The notes beneath the pieces are model-generated. The model did not search any database. It saw only the letters and a list, made by a program, of their open reading frames with translations, and was not told the DNA's origin. Both the position numbers and the translations under genes were made by a program. Positions 24,713 to 34,925 of a DNA stretch of 64,000 nucleotides are shown here, piece after piece. Source of the stretch: Pseudomonadota bacterium (GTDB lineage Bacteria > Pseudomonadota > Gammaproteobacteria > Burkholderiales > Gallionellaceae); assembly GCA_021848465.1 (NCBI GenBank), contig JAJZUP010000001.1, positions 62,001 through 126,000 of the forward strand. Direction: 5' to 3'. How positions within the stretch are numbered: the stretch's first letter is position 1; every line of letters starts with the position of its first letter.

Positions 24713-26223
24713 GCGGACTCCGATGCGGAAGATTCTTGCTGCGCTTTTTCGGCCGCTTCTTTTGCGGCGCGCTCTTTTGCCTCGCGCGCGGCCTTGCGCT
24801 TGGCAGCAGCTTCGGCGCGTTCGCGCTCGATCCGCGCCATGCGTTCGTTGCGCGCGTCAGCCAGCTTCTTCGTGGCCTCCTGTTTCAGCTTGCCGCGCTC
24901 CTGTGCCGCCAGGTCGCCCTTGGCGTAATTGAAGTAATGCACCAGCGGAATGTGCGCCGGGCACACATAAGAACAGGAACCGCAGGAAATACAGTCTTTC
25001 AGCCCCAAGGCAACAGATGAGGCCAGGTCGGAAACCCGGATGAAGGCCGCCATTTCCAGCGGCAACAGGCCGATCGGACAGGCGCGCACGCAGGTCGAAC
25101 AGCGGATGCAGGGCGAAGCTTCGGCCTGCCCGGTTTCGCTGGCGGTCAACGCCAGCACACCGCTGGTTCCCTTCACCACCGGCACGCGCATATCGGTGAA
25201 CTGTTGTCCCATCATCGGCCCGCCCAGCACCATGCGTGCCACCGGCGGCACCAGGCCGCCGGCCACGGTGAGCAACTCTTCCACCGGTGTGCCGATCAGG
25301 GCCTCGACATTGCACGGCGTGCGCATGGCGCCGCCGCTCAGGGTCACGATGCGCGAAATCAGCGGCCGACCGTAGCGGATGGCCTGTTGCACTGCCCAGG
25401 CTGTCGCCACGTTGTGCACCAGCACGCCGATGTCGGCCGGGCGCCCTCCGGCCGGAATCTCCTTGCCGGTGAGCACCTGGATGATTTGTTTTTCGGAGCC
25501 CATGGGGTACATGCTGGGCATGGCAACGACCTTGATCGCACTGCCCTGCGCAGCAGCCTGCATGGTCGCAATGGCTTCCGGCTTGTTGTCCTCGATGCCG
25601 ATCAGCACTTCCTGCGCGGCGACCGCCTTGGCAATCAGCGCGATGCCTTCAACGATTTCAGCCGCGCGCTCGCGCATGATGCGGTCATCGCAGGTCAGGT
25701 AGGGTTCGCATTCGCCGCCGTTCAGGATCAGCGTCTGCACACCGCTTGCCCGGCTCAGGTTGAGCTTGAGGGCGGACGGGAACGTTGCCCCGCCCAAGCC
25801 GACGATTCCCGCCGCCGCGACGCGCGCAGCAATGTCTTCCTGCGCCAGCTCAAGTGGCTGCTCAATGCCTGCGAGCGCAACCCATTCCTCCTGGCCATCG
25901 CTTTCAATCGTGAGCGTCGGCACCGGCAAACCTGAAGGGTGCGGCGCCACATGATCGCCCAGTGCGGACACCACGCCAGAGGTCGGCGCATGCACGGGCG
26001 CGGAAACATTGCCCTGTGCCGCGGCTACAAGCTGGCCTTTCAACACGCGCTCGCCCACCTTGACCACCGGCGCGGCGGGTGCGCCGATATGCTGCTGCAA
26101 GGGCACATATAACTTTTGCGGCAACGGTACGCTGCGAATCGGGCACTCCGCCGACAACTGCTTCTTGCCTTCAGGATGCACACCACCGCGCAGGCCGCCA
26201 AAGAATTTTTCAAAAAACATCAT
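24709..26223 (-). CDS. rnfC: Rnf complex subunit RnfC (NADH-side electron input)
   Basis: The 504-residue protein has an N-terminal barrel/hybrid domain with HPEGKKQLSAECPI, a glycine-rich nucleotide-binding part (GIVGLGGATFPSALKLNL; LILNGGECEPYLTCDDR) for FMN/NADH, a SLBB domain, and two [4Fe-4S] motifs (CIRCSTCVRACP at about 368 and CISCGSCSYVCPAHIP at about 407). The C-terminal 70 residues are a Lys/Ala/Glu-rich helix, common in proteobacterial RnfC. Of two adjacent ATGs, the first overlaps the rnfB stop as ATGA. Confidence 0.95.
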   Translation of the reverse strand: MMFFEKFFGGLRGGVHPEGKKQLSAECPIRSVPLPQKLYVPLQQHIGAPAAPVVKVGERVLKGQLVAAAQGNVSAPVHAPTSGVVSALGDHVAPHPSGLPVPTLTIESDGQEEWVALAGIEQPLELAQEDIAARVAAAGIVGLGGATFPSALKLNLSRASGVQTLILNGGECEPYLTCDDRIMRERAAEIVEGIALIAKAVAAQEVLIGIEDNKPEAIATMQAAAQGSAIKVVAMPSMYPMGSEKQIIQVLTGKEIPAGGRPADIGVLVHNVATAWAVQQAIRYGRPLISRIVTLSGGAMRTPCNVEALIGTPVEELLTVAGGLVPPVARMVLGGPMMGQQFTDMRVPVVKGTSGVLALTASETGQAEASPCIRCSTCVRACPIGLLPLEMAAFIRVSDLASSVALGLKDCISCGSCSYVCPAHIPLVHYFNYAKGDLAAQERGKLKQEATKKLADARNERMARIERERAEAAAKRKAAREAKERAAKEAAEKAQQESSASESA

Positions 26224-26756
26224 GCGGCCTCCTTCATCGGCGGCTTTTGCCAGTACCAGGATTGCACGGTGACCGGAATCGGTTGCAGTTTGATGGATTC
26301 GGTCGGGCACACTTCCTCGCACTTGCCGCAGGCAGTGCAGGCTTCGCGAAACACGGAATGGAGCTGCTGCGCCGCGCCCATGATGGCGTCGGTCGGACAC
26401 ACCTTGAAACAGCGCGTGCAACCGATGCAGATTTCTTCCTTGACCTCGGCCACCTTGGGCACGCTTTCTTCCACATCGGACAGGTTGGCCTCCACGCCCA
26501 GCTTGGCCGCGAGCAGTTGCACTACCGCACGGCCTCCGGGCGGGCACAAGGTGATCGGCGCGCTGCCGTCGGCCAGCGCCTGCGCCGCTCCGGCGCAGCC
26601 GGGATACCCGCACTGGCCGCACTGCGAGCCGGGCAAAATATCCTGGATTTCCGCCACCAGCGGATTACCCTCCACCGCCAGGCGGCGTGCCGCAACCCCG
26701 AGAAACAGCCCCAAGGCGGCACCCAGTATCGACAGGCTGATGATCGCGATGAGCAT
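26220..26756 (-). CDS. rnfB: Rnf complex Fe-S subunit RnfB
   Basis: The 178-residue protein has an N-terminal membrane helix (about 2-24). It then has a four-Cys [4Fe-4S] motif (GSQCGQCGYPGCAGAA, about 47-62, with Cys at about 78) and two ferredoxin clusters (CIGCTRCFKVCP and CTACGKCEEVCP). It passes electrons to or from soluble ferredoxin. It lies 8 bp after rnfA. Confidence 0.95.
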   Translation of the reverse strand: MLIAIISLSILGAALGLFLGVAARRLAVEGNPLVAEIQDILPGSQCGQCGYPGCAGAAQALADGSAPITLCPPGGRAVVQLLAAKLGVEANLSDVEESVPKVAEVKEEICIGCTRCFKVCPTDAIMGAAQQLHSVFREACTACGKCEEVCPTESIKLQPIPVTVQSWYWQKPPMKEAA

Positions 26757-26764
26757 GTTCTCTC

Positions 26765-27346
26765 CTAGTGGCTGGCAAGGCCGGCAAAGCCCATGAAGGC
26801 CAGTGCCAACAAGCTGGCGGTGATGAAGCCGATCGGAGCGCCGGTAAAGGTCGGCGGCACTTGCGCCAGCGCCAGCCGTTCACGCAACCCTGCAAAAAGG
26901 GCCAGCACCATCGTGAACCCCACTGCCGAGCCGAAGCCGTACAGCATGGCGATCACGAAACCCTGATGCTCTTGTGTCGACAGCAAGGGAATCCCGAGCA
27001 CCGCGCAGTTGGTGGTGATCAGCGGCAGGTAGATGCCCAGTACCTGGTACAGGCCGGGATTGGTTTTACGCACCACCATTTCGGTGAACTGCACCGTGGC
27101 CGCAATCACCAGGATGTACACGAGGATGCGCAGGTAGGTGATGTCTAGCGGAACCAGCAGCCAGTGCTCCAGCATCCAGCACGATGCCGAGGCCATGGTC
27201 ATCACAAACGTGGTCGCCAGACCCATGCTGATGGCGGTATCCGTCTTCTTGGAAATGCCCATGAACGGACAGAGGCCGAGAAATTTCACCAGCACCACGT
27301 TATTCACCAGTGCCGTGCTCAATAGTAATGTCAGGTATTCACCCAT
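26765..27346 (-). CDS. rnfA: Rnf complex subunit RnfA
   Basis: The 193-residue membrane protein has six helices and is a homologue of RnfE. Landmarks are [20 protein letters not shown] (about 11-30) and [20 protein letters not shown], with the conserved Cys pair of the RnfA/E metal site. It is the first gene of rnfABCDGEH. A sigma-54 promoter and a NifA-type site lie upstream, and the operon is divergent from nifLA, as in Azotobacter and Pseudomonas stutzeri. Confidence 0.95.
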   Translation of the reverse strand: MGEYLTLLLSTALVNNVVLVKFLGLCPFMGISKKTDTAISMGLATTFVMTMASASCWMLEHWLLVPLDITYLRILVYILVIAATVQFTEMVVRKTNPGLYQVLGIYLPLITTNCAVLGIPLLSTQEHQGFVIAMLYGFGSAVGFTMVLALFAGLRERLALAQVPPTFTGAPIGFITASLLALAFMGFAGLASH

Positions 27347-27374
27347 GTTTGCATCCTCTCCTGCCCTGCCATCT

Positions 27375-27389
27375 GCAAACCGCGTGCCA
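27375..27389 (-). promoter_or_regulatory. Sigma-54 promoter of the rnf operon
   Basis: The minus strand reads TGGCACGCGGTTTGC, an exact match to TGGCACG-N4-TTGC. The -12 end is 29 bp upstream of the rnfA ATG. Confidence 0.88.
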
Positions 27390-27496
27390 AGCCCTGACTA
27401 TCTTCTCGCCACCCCGAAGCTATAAGCAGTTGGTGCATGTCCGCACCAATTTCGTGCATATATTTTTTGTCGTTGTTGGATTGAATCGTGCGCAGA

Positions 27497-27512
27497 TGTA
27501 GCAAATGCGACA
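27497..27512. promoter_or_regulatory. NifA activator site in the rnfA-nifL intergenic region
   Basis: TGTAGCAAATGCGACA fits TGT-N10-ACA. It is centred about 115 bp from the rnf -24 element and about 53 bp from the nifL -24 candidate, so one site could serve both directions. Confidence 0.7.
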
Positions 27513-27556
27513 AATCACCAGCATGTTCAATGGGTGTGCCTGATACAAATTTTTAT

Positions 27557-27571
27557 CGGCACAGTTATTGC
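27557..27571 (+). promoter_or_regulatory. Candidate sigma-54 promoter of nifLA
   Basis: CGGCACAGTTATTGC keeps GG-N10-GC and the TTGC of the -12 element; only the first base deviates. It lies 38 bp before the nifL ATG. Confidence 0.6.
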
Positions 27572-27608
27572 TGCTGTGAAGAGTGTGTCAAACGAAAACG
27601 GAGCATCC

Positions 27609-29150
27609 ATGTCCACGTCGAACCCTGCACCGCCCCCAGATGTGCTGCCGCCGCACCTGTTCCGCCAGGCTGTGGAACAGGCTGCGCTAGCCATCTCCAT
27701 CACCGATGCGCGAGCGAATATCCTGTATGCGAATGCGGCGTTCTCGCGCACCACCGGCTACCGCCAGGAAGAAATCGTCGGACATAACGAATCCATCCTG
27801 TCCTACCGGGTCACGCCCAAGCTGGTGTATGAAACCCTGTGGGCCCAGATCCAGCGCCAGCGCCCGTGGAACGGACTGCTGGTCAACAAGCGCAAAGACG
27901 GCAGCCGCTACCTGGCCGATGTGACGATCACTCCGGTCGTCAGTGAACAAGGAGCCACCACGCATTACCTCGGCATGCAGCGCGATGTCACTGAAGTGCA
28001 TCGTCTTGAACGCCAGGTGCAAAACCAGAAAGCCCTGATTGAGTCCGTGGTGGACGCGGCCCAGGTCGCCATCGTGTTGCTTGATGAAAACGAGCATGTG
28101 CTGCTGGACAACCAGGAGTACAAGAAACTGATCGGCGATCTCGGCAAAGAGCCGGCCATTGCATTGCTGGCAGCCATGCGCGAGCAATTGGGCGAAGGTT
28201 TCGAGCAATCGCGCAAACAGCATCGCAATGTTGCCGCCCGGGAAATCCTCATCGAACGACCGCAGCGCCCGTCACGCTGGTTTTCGTGCTCAATATCCTG
28301 GTTTGAAGAGCACGACTCCGGCGCGGATGCATTTTACGAACCGCTGCGCAGGCATTACCTGCTGCTCACCATCCAGGACATCAGCGAATTGAAGCGCCAG
28401 CAGGAGGCGCTGCGCATCAACGGCCTGCAGGCATTGCTCGCGGAACAGGAGCGCATCCAGGGATTGCGCGAAACCCTGACCGGCGCCATCTTCCAGCTCG
28501 AAGGTCCTTTGAACATGCTGAGCGCCGCCGCACACATGCTGGAACGCCGCCTGTCCAGCCAGACCATTGCAGCTGACAACATACCGGCCAGCGCGCTGGG
28601 CGAGGCCATCCAGAAAAGCCGCGAGGCGCTGGAAACCTTGCGCGCCTGCATCCCCGATGCCGGCGCGGAGATTCAACAGCAGATCAACATCAATGAAGTG
28701 CTGGCGGACGTGCTCAAGCTCGCCACCGCCAGCCTGCTCAGTGCCGGCATCGTGGTCGAGTGGCAGCCCTCCGCGCAGCCAGTCCTGGTGTCCGGCAACC
28801 TGGCCCAACTTTCCAATTTGTTCAAGCAACTGGTCAGTAATGCCATCGAAGCGGTCAATGAGCGCCGGGGCGGACGTCGTGAGCTGCATATCGTGTGCAG
28901 CTCGCACCCCGACCATATCGAAGTATTTGTCGAAGACAGCGGTCGCGGCATCCCCGAAGAATTGCGTTACAAGGTGTTCCAGCCGTTCTTCACCACCAAG
29001 GGCGCAGCAAAGCAGCATCTCGGCCTAGGTCTCGCCATGGCGCAGGAAATTGTCACCCGCCACCGCGGCGTCATCGACATCGACCCGGAGTTCCATAGTG
29101 GATGTCGCGTGCGCGTGCAGTTGCCCCACGCAGGAGGCAACCATGTCTGA
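27609..29150 (+). CDS. nifL: Nitrogen fixation regulator NifL
   Basis: NifL (513 residues) is a flavoprotein anti-activator that binds and blocks NifA under oxygen or fixed nitrogen. The first PAS domain (about 15-135) includes [20 protein letters not shown] and [16 protein letters not shown], the FAD-binding PAS of NifL. A second PAS (about 150-270) and a histidine-kinase-like tail with ATPase boxes ([41 protein letters not shown]) follow. The H-box histidine is not evident, as expected for NifL. The ATG has GGAG at 6 nt. It overlaps nifA by 8 bp. Confidence 0.93.
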   Translation: MSTSNPAPPPDVLPPHLFRQAVEQAALAISITDARANILYANAAFSRTTGYRQEEIVGHNESILSYRVTPKLVYETLWAQIQRQRPWNGLLVNKRKDGSRYLADVTITPVVSEQGATTHYLGMQRDVTEVHRLERQVQNQKALIESVVDAAQVAIVLLDENEHVLLDNQEYKKLIGDLGKEPAIALLAAMREQLGEGFEQSRKQHRNVAAREILIERPQRPSRWFSCSISWFEEHDSGADAFYEPLRRHYLLLTIQDISELKRQQEALRINGLQALLAEQERIQGLRETLTGAIFQLEGPLNMLSAAAHMLERRLSSQTIAADNIPASALGEAIQKSREALETLRACIPDAGAEIQQQININEVLADVLKLATASLLSAGIVVEWQPSAQPVLVSGNLAQLSNLFKQLVSNAIEAVNERRGGRRELHIVCSSHPDHIEVFVEDSGRGIPEELRYKVFQPFFTTKGAAKQHLGLGLAMAQEIVTRHRGVIDIDPEFHSGCRVRVQLPHAGGNHV

Positions 29151-30678
29151 ACGCTTTGCAGAAAACAACTTGCTGCGTGCCGAACTGGATACCCTGTATC
29201 AGGTCAGCCGTGTACTGTCGCATTCGCTGGATTTCAAACAGACGCTGGATGGCGTGCTGAATGCGTTGCACGAAGGCATGGCACTGGAGCGCGGCATGGT
29301 CAGCCTGATTGATGCCGCCAGCGGCGAATTGCAAGTTTCGCTGGTGTACGGCGTGTCTGACACCGTCACTGAAGAAGTCAGCTACCTGCCTGGGGAAGGC
29401 GTGGTCGGCAGCATCCTGAAGCATGGTGAAAGCATTGTGGTCGAGTGCATCATGGATGAGCCGCGCTTCCTGTCGCGGCTGGGCATCTACAACCCGCAAG
29501 GCGCATTCGTCGGCGTGCCGATCCGCCAGGGCAGGAAAGTGGTCGGCGTGCTGGCCGCGCAGCCCGCCAATAATGTGGCGCACCTGCTCGACGAATACCG
29601 GAACTTCCTGGAAATGGTTGCCAACCTGATTGCGCAGAGCGTGCGCCTGTCGCAGGAAGTAGCCCAGGAAAAGCTGGAGATTGCCGAAGAGCGCGATGTG
29701 CTGCGCCGCACTGTGCGCGGCCAGTACGGTTTCGACAACATCATCGGCCACACCCAGTCGATGCGGCGCATTTTCGAGCAGGTGCGGCTGGTGGCGAAGT
29801 GGAATACCACCGTGCTGATCCGCGGTGAGACGGGTACCGGCAAGGAGCTCATCGCCAACGCGATCCATTACAACTCGCCGCGTGCGCGCAATGCCTTTGT
29901 AAAACTGAATTGCGCGGCGCTGCCCGAGACGTTGCTGGAGAGCGAACTGTTCGGTCACGAAAAAGGCGCCTTCACCGGCGCAGTGGCGCAACGCAAGGGG
30001 CGCTTCGAGCAGGCAGAGGGCGGAACGGTATTCCTCGACGAGATCGGCGAGATTTCCGCTTCGTTCCAGGCCAAGTTGCTGCGCGTACTGCAGGAAGGCG
30101 AGCTTGAGCGCGTCGGTGGAACCCGCACGATCAAGGTCGATGTGCGCGTGGTGGCCGCCACGCACCGCGACCTGGAATCCGAAGTGGAAAAGGGGCGCTT
30201 CCGCGAGGACTTGTACTACCGCCTCAACGTGATGCCGCTGTATCTGCCGCCGCTGCGCGACCGCATGGAAGACATTCCAGACATTGCGCGCTTCCTGGTT
30301 GAGAAGATCAGCACCCAGCAGGGACGTCAGCTCAGCCTGAGCGACGCTGCGCTGCGCGTGCTGATGCACCACGACTGGCCGGGCAACGTGCGCGAACTGG
30401 AAAACTGTCTGGAGCGTGCCGCGGTGATGACCGAGGGGGAAAATATAGACCGCGATGCCATCCTGCTTACCGGCATCGACGAAAAAATTTCCGCCAGTCG
30501 CGGCCCGATTCAGAGTGTCGACCTCGACGACCCGCACCTGGATGAGCGCGAGCGCGTGATCGCCGCACTGGAGCAGGCGGGCTGGGTGCAGGCAAAGGCT
30601 GCGCGCCTGCTCGACATGACGCCAAGACAGATTGCCTATCGCATCCAGACGCTTAACATCAGGGTCAAACAGCTATAG
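29143..30678 (+). CDS. nifA: Nif-specific sigma-54 activator NifA
   Basis: NifA (511 residues) is the enhancer-binding protein for nif promoters. It has an N-terminal GAF domain (about 20-165), an AAA+ domain (about 200-435) with Walker A GETGTGKE, the sigma-54 contact loop GAFTGA (275-280) and Walker [10 protein letters not shown], and a C-terminal Fis-type helix-turn-helix (about 470-510; [20 protein letters not shown]). No C-x4-C stands in the linker before the HTH, which fits a NifL-controlled NifA rather than a self-sensing one. CAGGAGG precedes the ATG. Confidence 0.96.
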   Translation: MSERFAENNLLRAELDTLYQVSRVLSHSLDFKQTLDGVLNALHEGMALERGMVSLIDAASGELQVSLVYGVSDTVTEEVSYLPGEGVVGSILKHGESIVVECIMDEPRFLSRLGIYNPQGAFVGVPIRQGRKVVGVLAAQPANNVAHLLDEYRNFLEMVANLIAQSVRLSQEVAQEKLEIAEERDVLRRTVRGQYGFDNIIGHTQSMRRIFEQVRLVAKWNTTVLIRGETGTGKELIANAIHYNSPRARNAFVKLNCAALPETLLESELFGHEKGAFTGAVAQRKGRFEQAEGGTVFLDEIGEISASFQAKLLRVLQEGELERVGGTRTIKVDVRVVAATHRDLESEVEKGRFREDLYYRLNVMPLYLPPLRDRMEDIPDIARFLVEKISTQQGRQLSLSDAALRVLMHHDWPGNVRELENCLERAAVMTEGENIDRDAILLTGIDEKISASRGPIQSVDLDDPHLDERERVIAALEQAGWVQAKAARLLDMTPRQIAYRIQTLNIRVKQL

Positions 30679-30690
30679 GATTTTTCAGGG

Positions 30691-30709
30691 CCGGGCACAA
30701 TGTGCCCGG
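30691..30709 (+). terminator. Hairpin after nifA
   Basis: CCGGGCAC-AAT-GTGCCCGG is a perfect 8-bp GC-rich stem 12 bp after the nifA stop. Only a weak T-run (TTAT) follows, so stopping may be partial, with read-through into the GGDEF-EAL gene possible. Confidence 0.45.
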
Positions 30710-30753
30710 TTATCTGGAATAATGGCAGACTGAACAATACGCCCGGATTCAAC

Positions 30754-32937
30754 ATGCACACCCTTCCCGCCATTCTCGCCGAGATTGGCATCGATAAAGC
30801 CGAAATCGCACGGCGGCAGGCATTTCTGTCCCTGGATGCTCAAGACATTACTGCGCTAAAAGCCATCCATAGCCTGCTTGAGGGTAAGCGCGAGCATTTG
30901 ACGGAGGTTTTCTATGCGCACCTGCAGCAGTTTGCGGAATTGCACCCCCTGCTCGGGAACGAAGCCAAGGTAGCGCACCTGAAGCAGACCCAGGCCGCGT
31001 ATTTCAGCCAGCTTACTGCCGGCAATTACGATGCCGCTTATGTGGAAAACCGGCTGCATGTCGGGCTGGTGCACCAGCGCGTCGGCCTGACTCCCAAGTG
31101 GTATATGAGCGCTTATTGCAAATACCTGACCGAGGTGTTGCCGTTGATTCAGGCGCTGTACGCGGATGACCCGGCAGCGCAGCAAACCGCCTCCAGTGCC
31201 TTCCTGAAAATCGTCTTCTTCGATATTGGCCTGGCTCTGGATACCTACTTCCATGCAGAACAGAGGGCTCTGGCGCAGGCGCGCAACTATACCGAGCAGA
31301 TCGTCAGCAACATGCCGATCGGTTTCATCGTACTGGATACGCGAGGCCATGTCCGGCTGGCGAACAATGCCGTGCAACAGATGTTCGGCCTGTCCGGCTC
31401 CGCTTGGGAGGGTGCCACCCTCGGCAGCTACCTGAAAGTGCAGCATCTCGATGACCGGATTGCCGAGGTGCTGTCCCGCGCGGCCAACTACAAGGATTAC
31501 AGCTTCGAGCGTCTGCACGATGGCAGCCCGCGCGCTTACCTTGCCGACATTTCTGTGGCGGAGATGGCGAATGATCGCGTGGTGCTGTTCATGGTGCAGG
31601 ATATCACGCTGCGCAAACGCTCCGAGGAGGAGATCCACCGTCTTGCGTTCTATGACCCGCTCACCCAGTTGCCGAATCGCCGCTTGCTGAACGAACGCCT
31701 GATGCAAAGCATGTCGCTCAGCGCGCGCAGCGGAAAATACGGCGCGCTGATGTTCATCGACCTGGACAACTTCAAGACCCTGAACGATACCCAGGGTCAC
31801 GATGTCGGAGACCTGCTGCTGAAAGAGGTCGCCGCCCGCCTGAAGCGCCACGTGCGCGAAGGCGACTCTGTGGCGCGCCTGGGCGGCGACGAGTTCGTGG
31901 TTGCGCTTGAGGCATTGAGCAGCCTGACGCAGGAAGCCGCCAACCACGCCGAGTCAGTCGCGGAAAAACTCCGTCTCGAGTTGAGCAACCCGTACCTGCT
32001 GAACGGCATGGAGCACAACAGCTCTCCCAGCATTGGCGTCAGCCTGTTTCGCGGCCACCAGAGCAGCCTGGACGAAATCCTCAAGCAGGCTGACTTGGCG
32101 ATGTACCAGGCCAAGGCGGCGGGCCGCAACAAGGTGTGCTTCTTCGACCCCGCCATGCAGGCAGAAATGGAATTCCGCGCCGAGCTGGAAAAGGATTTGC
32201 GCGCCTCGCTGCGCCTGCAGCAATTACAGCTTTACTATCAGGTACAGGTCGACGATTCGCAGAACCGCATCGGCGCCGAAGCATTGATCCGCTGGGTGCA
32301 CCCGCAGCGCGGAATGGTTTCGCCGGGACAGTTCATCCCGCTGGCCGAAGAAATCGGCATGATCCTGCCGATTGGCGACTGGGTAATTGAACAAGCTTGT
32401 GCGCAGTTGCGCCAGTGGGAAATGAACCCGCTCATGCGCGACCTGAAGCTATCGGTCAATGTCAGCCCGCGCCAACTGGCGCAGCCCTACTTTGTCGAAC
32501 ATGTGCGCGAAACCATCGAGAAAAGCGGCGCACGTGCCAGCCACCTGAAACTGGAATTGACCGAAAGCTTCATCCTGCACGACATTGATGAGGCCATCGA
32601 AAAAATGCATGAGCTGCGCAAACTGGGCGTCTGCTTTGCGATGGATGATTTCGGCACTGGCTACTCTTCGCTTGCCTACCTGACGCGCCTGCCGCTGGAT
32701 CAGCTCAAAATTGACCAATCTTTTGTGCGTGACATTGCGCATGACAAGAGCAGCCGCCTGATGGCGCGCAGCATCATCAACATCGCCAGCAACTTTGGCC
32801 TGGAAGTGATTGCGGAGGGCGTCGAAACCGACGCGCAACTCGCCTTCCTGCGCCAATACGGCTGCACGCGCTTCCAAGGCTACCTGTATGGGAAGCCTGT
32901 TCCGTTGCAGGAATTCGAACAGCTTTTCCAGCGCTAA
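30754..32937 (+). CDS. Globin-coupled sensor with PAS, GGDEF and EAL domains
   Basis: The 727-residue protein starts with a protoglobin sensor (about 1-170). The likely heme-binding His107 is in GLVHQRVGLTPKWYM, as in HemAT-type proteins, so it probably senses O2. A PAS domain (about 185-300; VSNMPIGFIVLDTRGHVRLA) follows, then GGDEF (intact GGDEF at 377-381) and EAL (EALIRW at about 509; DDFGTGYSSLAYL). Both catalytic motifs are intact, so it may make or break c-di-GMP. It follows nifLA by 75 bp, suggesting oxygen input to biofilm or motility under fixation; that link is inferred. Confidence 0.88.
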   Translation: MHTLPAILAEIGIDKAEIARRQAFLSLDAQDITALKAIHSLLEGKREHLTEVFYAHLQQFAELHPLLGNEAKVAHLKQTQAAYFSQLTAGNYDAAYVENRLHVGLVHQRVGLTPKWYMSAYCKYLTEVLPLIQALYADDPAAQQTASSAFLKIVFFDIGLALDTYFHAEQRALAQARNYTEQIVSNMPIGFIVLDTRGHVRLANNAVQQMFGLSGSAWEGATLGSYLKVQHLDDRIAEVLSRAANYKDYSFERLHDGSPRAYLADISVAEMANDRVVLFMVQDITLRKRSEEEIHRLAFYDPLTQLPNRRLLNERLMQSMSLSARSGKYGALMFIDLDNFKTLNDTQGHDVGDLLLKEVAARLKRHVREGDSVARLGGDEFVVALEALSSLTQEAANHAESVAEKLRLELSNPYLLNGMEHNSSPSIGVSLFRGHQSSLDEILKQADLAMYQAKAAGRNKVCFFDPAMQAEMEFRAELEKDLRASLRLQQLQLYYQVQVDDSQNRIGAEALIRWVHPQRGMVSPGQFIPLAEEIGMILPIGDWVIEQACAQLRQWEMNPLMRDLKLSVNVSPRQLAQPYFVEHVRETIEKSGARASHLKLELTESFILHDIDEAIEKMHELRKLGVCFAMDDFGTGYSSLAYLTRLPLDQLKIDQSFVRDIAHDKSSRLMARSIINIASNFGLEVIAEGVETDAQLAFLRQYGCTRFQGYLYGKPVPLQEFEQLFQR

Positions 32938-32974
32938 GCCCCTCCGGATTTTTTCCTGACCGCCGTCCAGCCAT

Positions 32975-33000
32975 AAAAAAGGGCACCTTTCGGTGCCCTT
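32975..33000 (-). terminator. Intrinsic terminator of the glnK-amtB operon
   Basis: On the minus strand AAGGGCACC-GAAA-GGTGCCCTT is followed by a T-run. The stem is 9 bp with a stable GAAA loop, and it lies 36 bp past the amtB stop. Confidence 0.85.
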
Positions 33001-33035
33001 CAGCGAAGCCACAGGAGTGCTTCGGGAGGAGAAGC

Positions 33036-34526
33036 TTAGTGGTTGTATGCGCGTTCGCCGTGTGTTGCCGTATCCAGGCCTTCGCGTTCGGCTTCTTCGC
33101 TGACGCGCAGGCCGATGGTCAGGTCAACGACCTTGTAGCAAACAAAGGCCACCACGCCGGACCAGATCAGGGCTGTCAGCACAGCCTGGGTCTGAATCCA
33201 CAGTTGCGTAGCGATTTCGGTGTCAACGATGGTGTTGTTCACATAGTCAACGATACCGGTGCCGCCCAGCTTCCAGGTGTTGAACACACCAGTCAGCAAC
33301 GCACCCAGAATGCCGCCTACGCCATGCACGCCGAACACATCCAGCGAATCATCCGCACCCAGCAGCTTCTTCAGGCCGGTCACACCCCAGAAGCAGGCCA
33401 CGCCAGCCAGTGCGCCGATGGCCAAGCCACCGCCTACACCCACCCAGCCGCAAGCCGGAGTGATTGCTACCAGGCCGGCGATCGCGCCGGATACTGCACC
33501 CAGCAGACTGGGTTTGCCCTTCAATATCCACTCAGACAGCATCCAGGTCATCGCTGCCGCTGCGGTTGCATTCAGGCTGTTGATGAATGCCAGGGTAGCC
33601 GTGCCACCTGCTTCCAGTGCAGAACCTGCATTGAAGCCGAACCAGCCCACCCACAGCAGCGATGCGCCGATCATGGTCATGGTCAGGCTATGCGGGGCAA
33701 ACGATTCCTTGCCGTATCCGATACGCTTGCCAATCACGAATGCACCCACCAGGCCGGCAATCGCGGCGTTGATGTGCACCACGGTACCACCGGCAAAGTC
33801 CAGCGCACCTTTCTGGAACAGCCAGCCGGCGGTTGCATTGGCAGCATCAGCAGCAGCCTGGCTGGTATAGGCATCCGGACCCGCCCAGAACCACACCATG
33901 TGCGCCATCGGCACGTAGCTGAAGGTGAACCACAGTACCGCGAACACCAGCATGGCCGAGAACTTGATACGCTCGGCAAACGAGCCAACAATCAGCGCCA
34001 CTGTGATGGCGGCAAAGGTTGCCTGGAAGGCCACGAACGCAAACTCGGGGATCACCACGCCTTTGCTGAAAGTCGCCGCATTCGCCACGCTGCCGGTTAC
34101 CGGATCGAAGATGCCTTTCAGGAACAGACGATCGAAGCCGCCGAAGAATGCATTGCCGGTGGTGAACGCCAGCGAGTAGCCGTAGACCGCCCACAGCACC
34201 ACGATCAGCGAGAAGATCGTGAATACCTGCATCAGGATCGACAGCATGTTCTTGCTGCGCACCAGGCCGCCGTAGAACAGCGCAAGGCCGGGGATCGACA
34301 TCATGATCACCAGCAAGGTCGCGGTCAGCATCCAGCTTGTGTCACCCTTGTTGGGCGTTGGGGCTGGCGCTGCGGCAGGGGCTTCAGCCGGTGCCGGTGC
34401 TGCGACTGGCGCAGCTGCTGCAGCCGGGGCCGCACTTGCTGCGGGCGCTGCATCATCGGCATAAGCCGGGACATTGATCAGGCTGAGCCCGAACAAGAGC
34501 GCGATCAGCGCTAAAAACTTTTTCAT
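33036..34526 (-). CDS. amtB: Ammonium transporter AmtB
   Basis: The 496-residue protein has a signal peptide (MKKFLALIALLFGLSLI), a long Ala/Pro-rich linker (about 27-60), and 11 transmembrane helices. Conserved segments are GLALFYGGLVRSKNMLS, the pore HMVWFWAGPD region, AGGTVVHINAAIAGL with the first pore His, and DVFGVHGVGGILGALLTG with the second. It conducts ammonium/ammonia and is gated by GlnK. The ATG at 34526 has AGGAG spaced 6 nt; an ATG 6 bases earlier touches the ribosome site and is less likely. Confidence 0.96.
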   Translation of the reverse strand: MKKFLALIALLFGLSLINVPAYADDAAPAASAAPAAAAAPVAAPAPAEAPAAAPAPTPNKGDTSWMLTATLLVIMMSIPGLALFYGGLVRSKNMLSILMQVFTIFSLIVVLWAVYGYSLAFTTGNAFFGGFDRLFLKGIFDPVTGSVANAATFSKGVVIPEFAFVAFQATFAAITVALIVGSFAERIKFSAMLVFAVLWFTFSYVPMAHMVWFWAGPDAYTSQAAADAANATAGWLFQKGALDFAGGTVVHINAAIAGLVGAFVIGKRIGYGKESFAPHSLTMTMIGASLLWVGWFGFNAGSALEAGGTATLAFINSLNATAAAAMTWMLSEWILKGKPSLLGAVSGAIAGLVAITPACGWVGVGGGLAIGALAGVACFWGVTGLKKLLGADDSLDVFGVHGVGGILGALLTGVFNTWKLGGTGIVDYVNNTIVDTEIATQLWIQTQAVLTALIWSGVVAFVCYKVVDLTIGLRVSEEAEREGLDTATHGERAYNH

Positions 34527-34541
34527 GGTCATCTCCTAGGT

Positions 34542-34925
<384 letters not shown>

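Noticed and set aside
29071-30537. 488-residue minus-strand open frame opposite nifA
   Set aside because: nifA is certain on the plus strand; this frame shows no domain and only mirrors its codons.
33039-34514. Long plus-strand open frame opposite amtB
   Set aside because: It is an antisense shadow of a GC-rich, clearly real amtB; its His/Gln/Arg-rich product resembles no protein.
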